Positions 5,564 through 5,704 of a stretch of 5,704 nucleotides of DNA are shown here, one piece after another. Source of the DNA: an uncultured Oscillospiraceae bacterium (lineage in GTDB: Bacteria; Bacillota; Clostridia; Oscillospirales; Oscillospiraceae); assembly GCA_905233595.1 (NCBI GenBank), contig CAJOFI010000047.1, positions 1 through 5,704 of the forward strand, written 5' to 3'. Made by a program: the position numbers and the translations under genes. Numbering within the stretch: position 1 is the stretch's first letter; every line of letters starts with the position of its first letter. Under the pieces are notes generated by a model, which saw nothing but the letters and a program-made list of their open reading frames with translations, had not been told where the DNA came from and did not search any database.

Positions 5564-5637
5564 TTTACAAATGACCAGCGTATGCGTTTGTCGCGCGGCA
5601 GAATCCACGACAAACGCATGAGTGAACAATTTGTAAA
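5564..5637. repeat. 74-base nested symmetric inverted repeat
   Basis: The outer arms TTTACAAAT (5564-5572) and ATTTGTAAA (5629-5637), and the inner arms ATGCGTTTGTCG (5582-5593) and CGACAAACGCAT (5608-5619), are both perfect and share one centre. They are separated by 9-base unpaired segments on each side and closed by a 14-base loop. A third AAACGCAT lies at 5536-5543. It folds into the same shape on either strand and has no U-tract. Confidence 0.7.
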
Positions 5638-5654
5638 AACGTGACCAATTGAGC

Positions 5655-5704
5655 TTGGCTCCCCCTCCGGGGGAGCTGTCGAGCGAGCTTGCGAGCGAGA
5701 CTGA
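5655..5704. repeat. dispersed intergenic palindromic repeat, copy 2 (reaches window end)
   Basis: TTGGCTC5TCCG5AGCTGTCGAG... ending GAGACTGA at the window edge. It has the same orientation and block order as copy 1 at 1273-1320; the second hairpin segment differs (longer, AGCGAGC-rich). The element probably continues beyond the window. Confidence 0.75.

Larger units (their letters stand above)
5378..5654. other. non-coding region with nested inverted repeats
   Basis: No credible gene: frames are short, lack SD sites and do not resemble protein. It contains a GC-rich hairpin (5413-5447), a long-range inverted repeat (5475-5488 with 5541-5554), and a 74-base symmetric palindromic structure (5564-5637). 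Composition shifts from GC-rich (to about 5475) to AT-richer, suggesting it is a composite of elements. It could be a small structured RNA, a miniature palindromic element, or a regulatory leader for a gene to the right. Confidence 0.6.

Noticed and set aside
5378..5654. CRISPR array or tRNA gene in the downstream non-coding region
   Set aside because: The repeats are inverted and not regularly spaced direct repeats, and no cloverleaf or CCA-type acceptor could be found.
1273..5704. Composite mobile element bounded by the two dispersed repeats
   Set aside because: The repeats look like short dispersed hairpins; there is no transposase or target-site duplication, and copy 1 falls inside the minus-strand gene pair.

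Overview
The window is a GC-rich segment (strong G/C preference at third codon positions) with canonical Shine-Dalgarno sites, sigma-70-type promoters and short intergenic palindromic repeats. This looks like a GC-rich anaerobic Firmicute, probably a gut Clostridia member near Oscillospiraceae. That placement is an inference from gene content, SD strength and a C5-7/G5 repeat resembling dispersed intergenic repeats I recall from such genomes. No taxonomic marker gene is present.

Layout: two convergently unrelated blocks diverge from one AT-rich control region (2821-3031). On the minus strand lie a flavoprotein closely resembling the polyunsaturated fatty acid (linoleate) double-bond isomerase of Propionibacterium/Cutibacterium acnes (1432-2820), then a 175-base gap with a hairpin and a repeat, then a second flavoprotein of the phytoene desaturase / retinol saturase type (1-1256), which runs off the left edge. 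On the plus strand lies a tight three-gene operon: a short AMP-forming acyl ligase (3032-4369), a dedicated acyl carrier protein (4375-4626) and a FatA/FatB-type acyl-ACP thioesterase (4623-5330). A strong hairpin plus T-tract terminator begins at the last base of the thioesterase stop codon. The remaining 374 bases (5331-5704) hold no gene but several inverted repeats and a second copy of the dispersed repeat.

How the genes may work together (inference): the ligase would activate a free fatty acid with ATP and load it on the carrier, and the thioesterase would release an acyl chain from the carrier. No ketosynthase, ketoreductase or dehydratase is visible, so loading and unloading without elongation suggests a tethered acyl-modification cycle. 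The two divergent FAD enzymes act, by family, on carbon-carbon double bonds (isomerisation; desaturation or saturation) and are natural candidates for the modifying step. An aerobic precedent in logic is the JamABC/TtuABC type of pathway, where a ligase loads a fatty acid on a dedicated ACP for desaturation. Here the modifying enzymes would be flavoproteins usable without oxygen. The plus-strand promoter is overlaid by a 35-bp near-perfect palindrome, a probable TetR-type operator, so the operon is probably induced by a ligand, perhaps a fatty acid or acyl-CoA; the regulator gene is not in the window.
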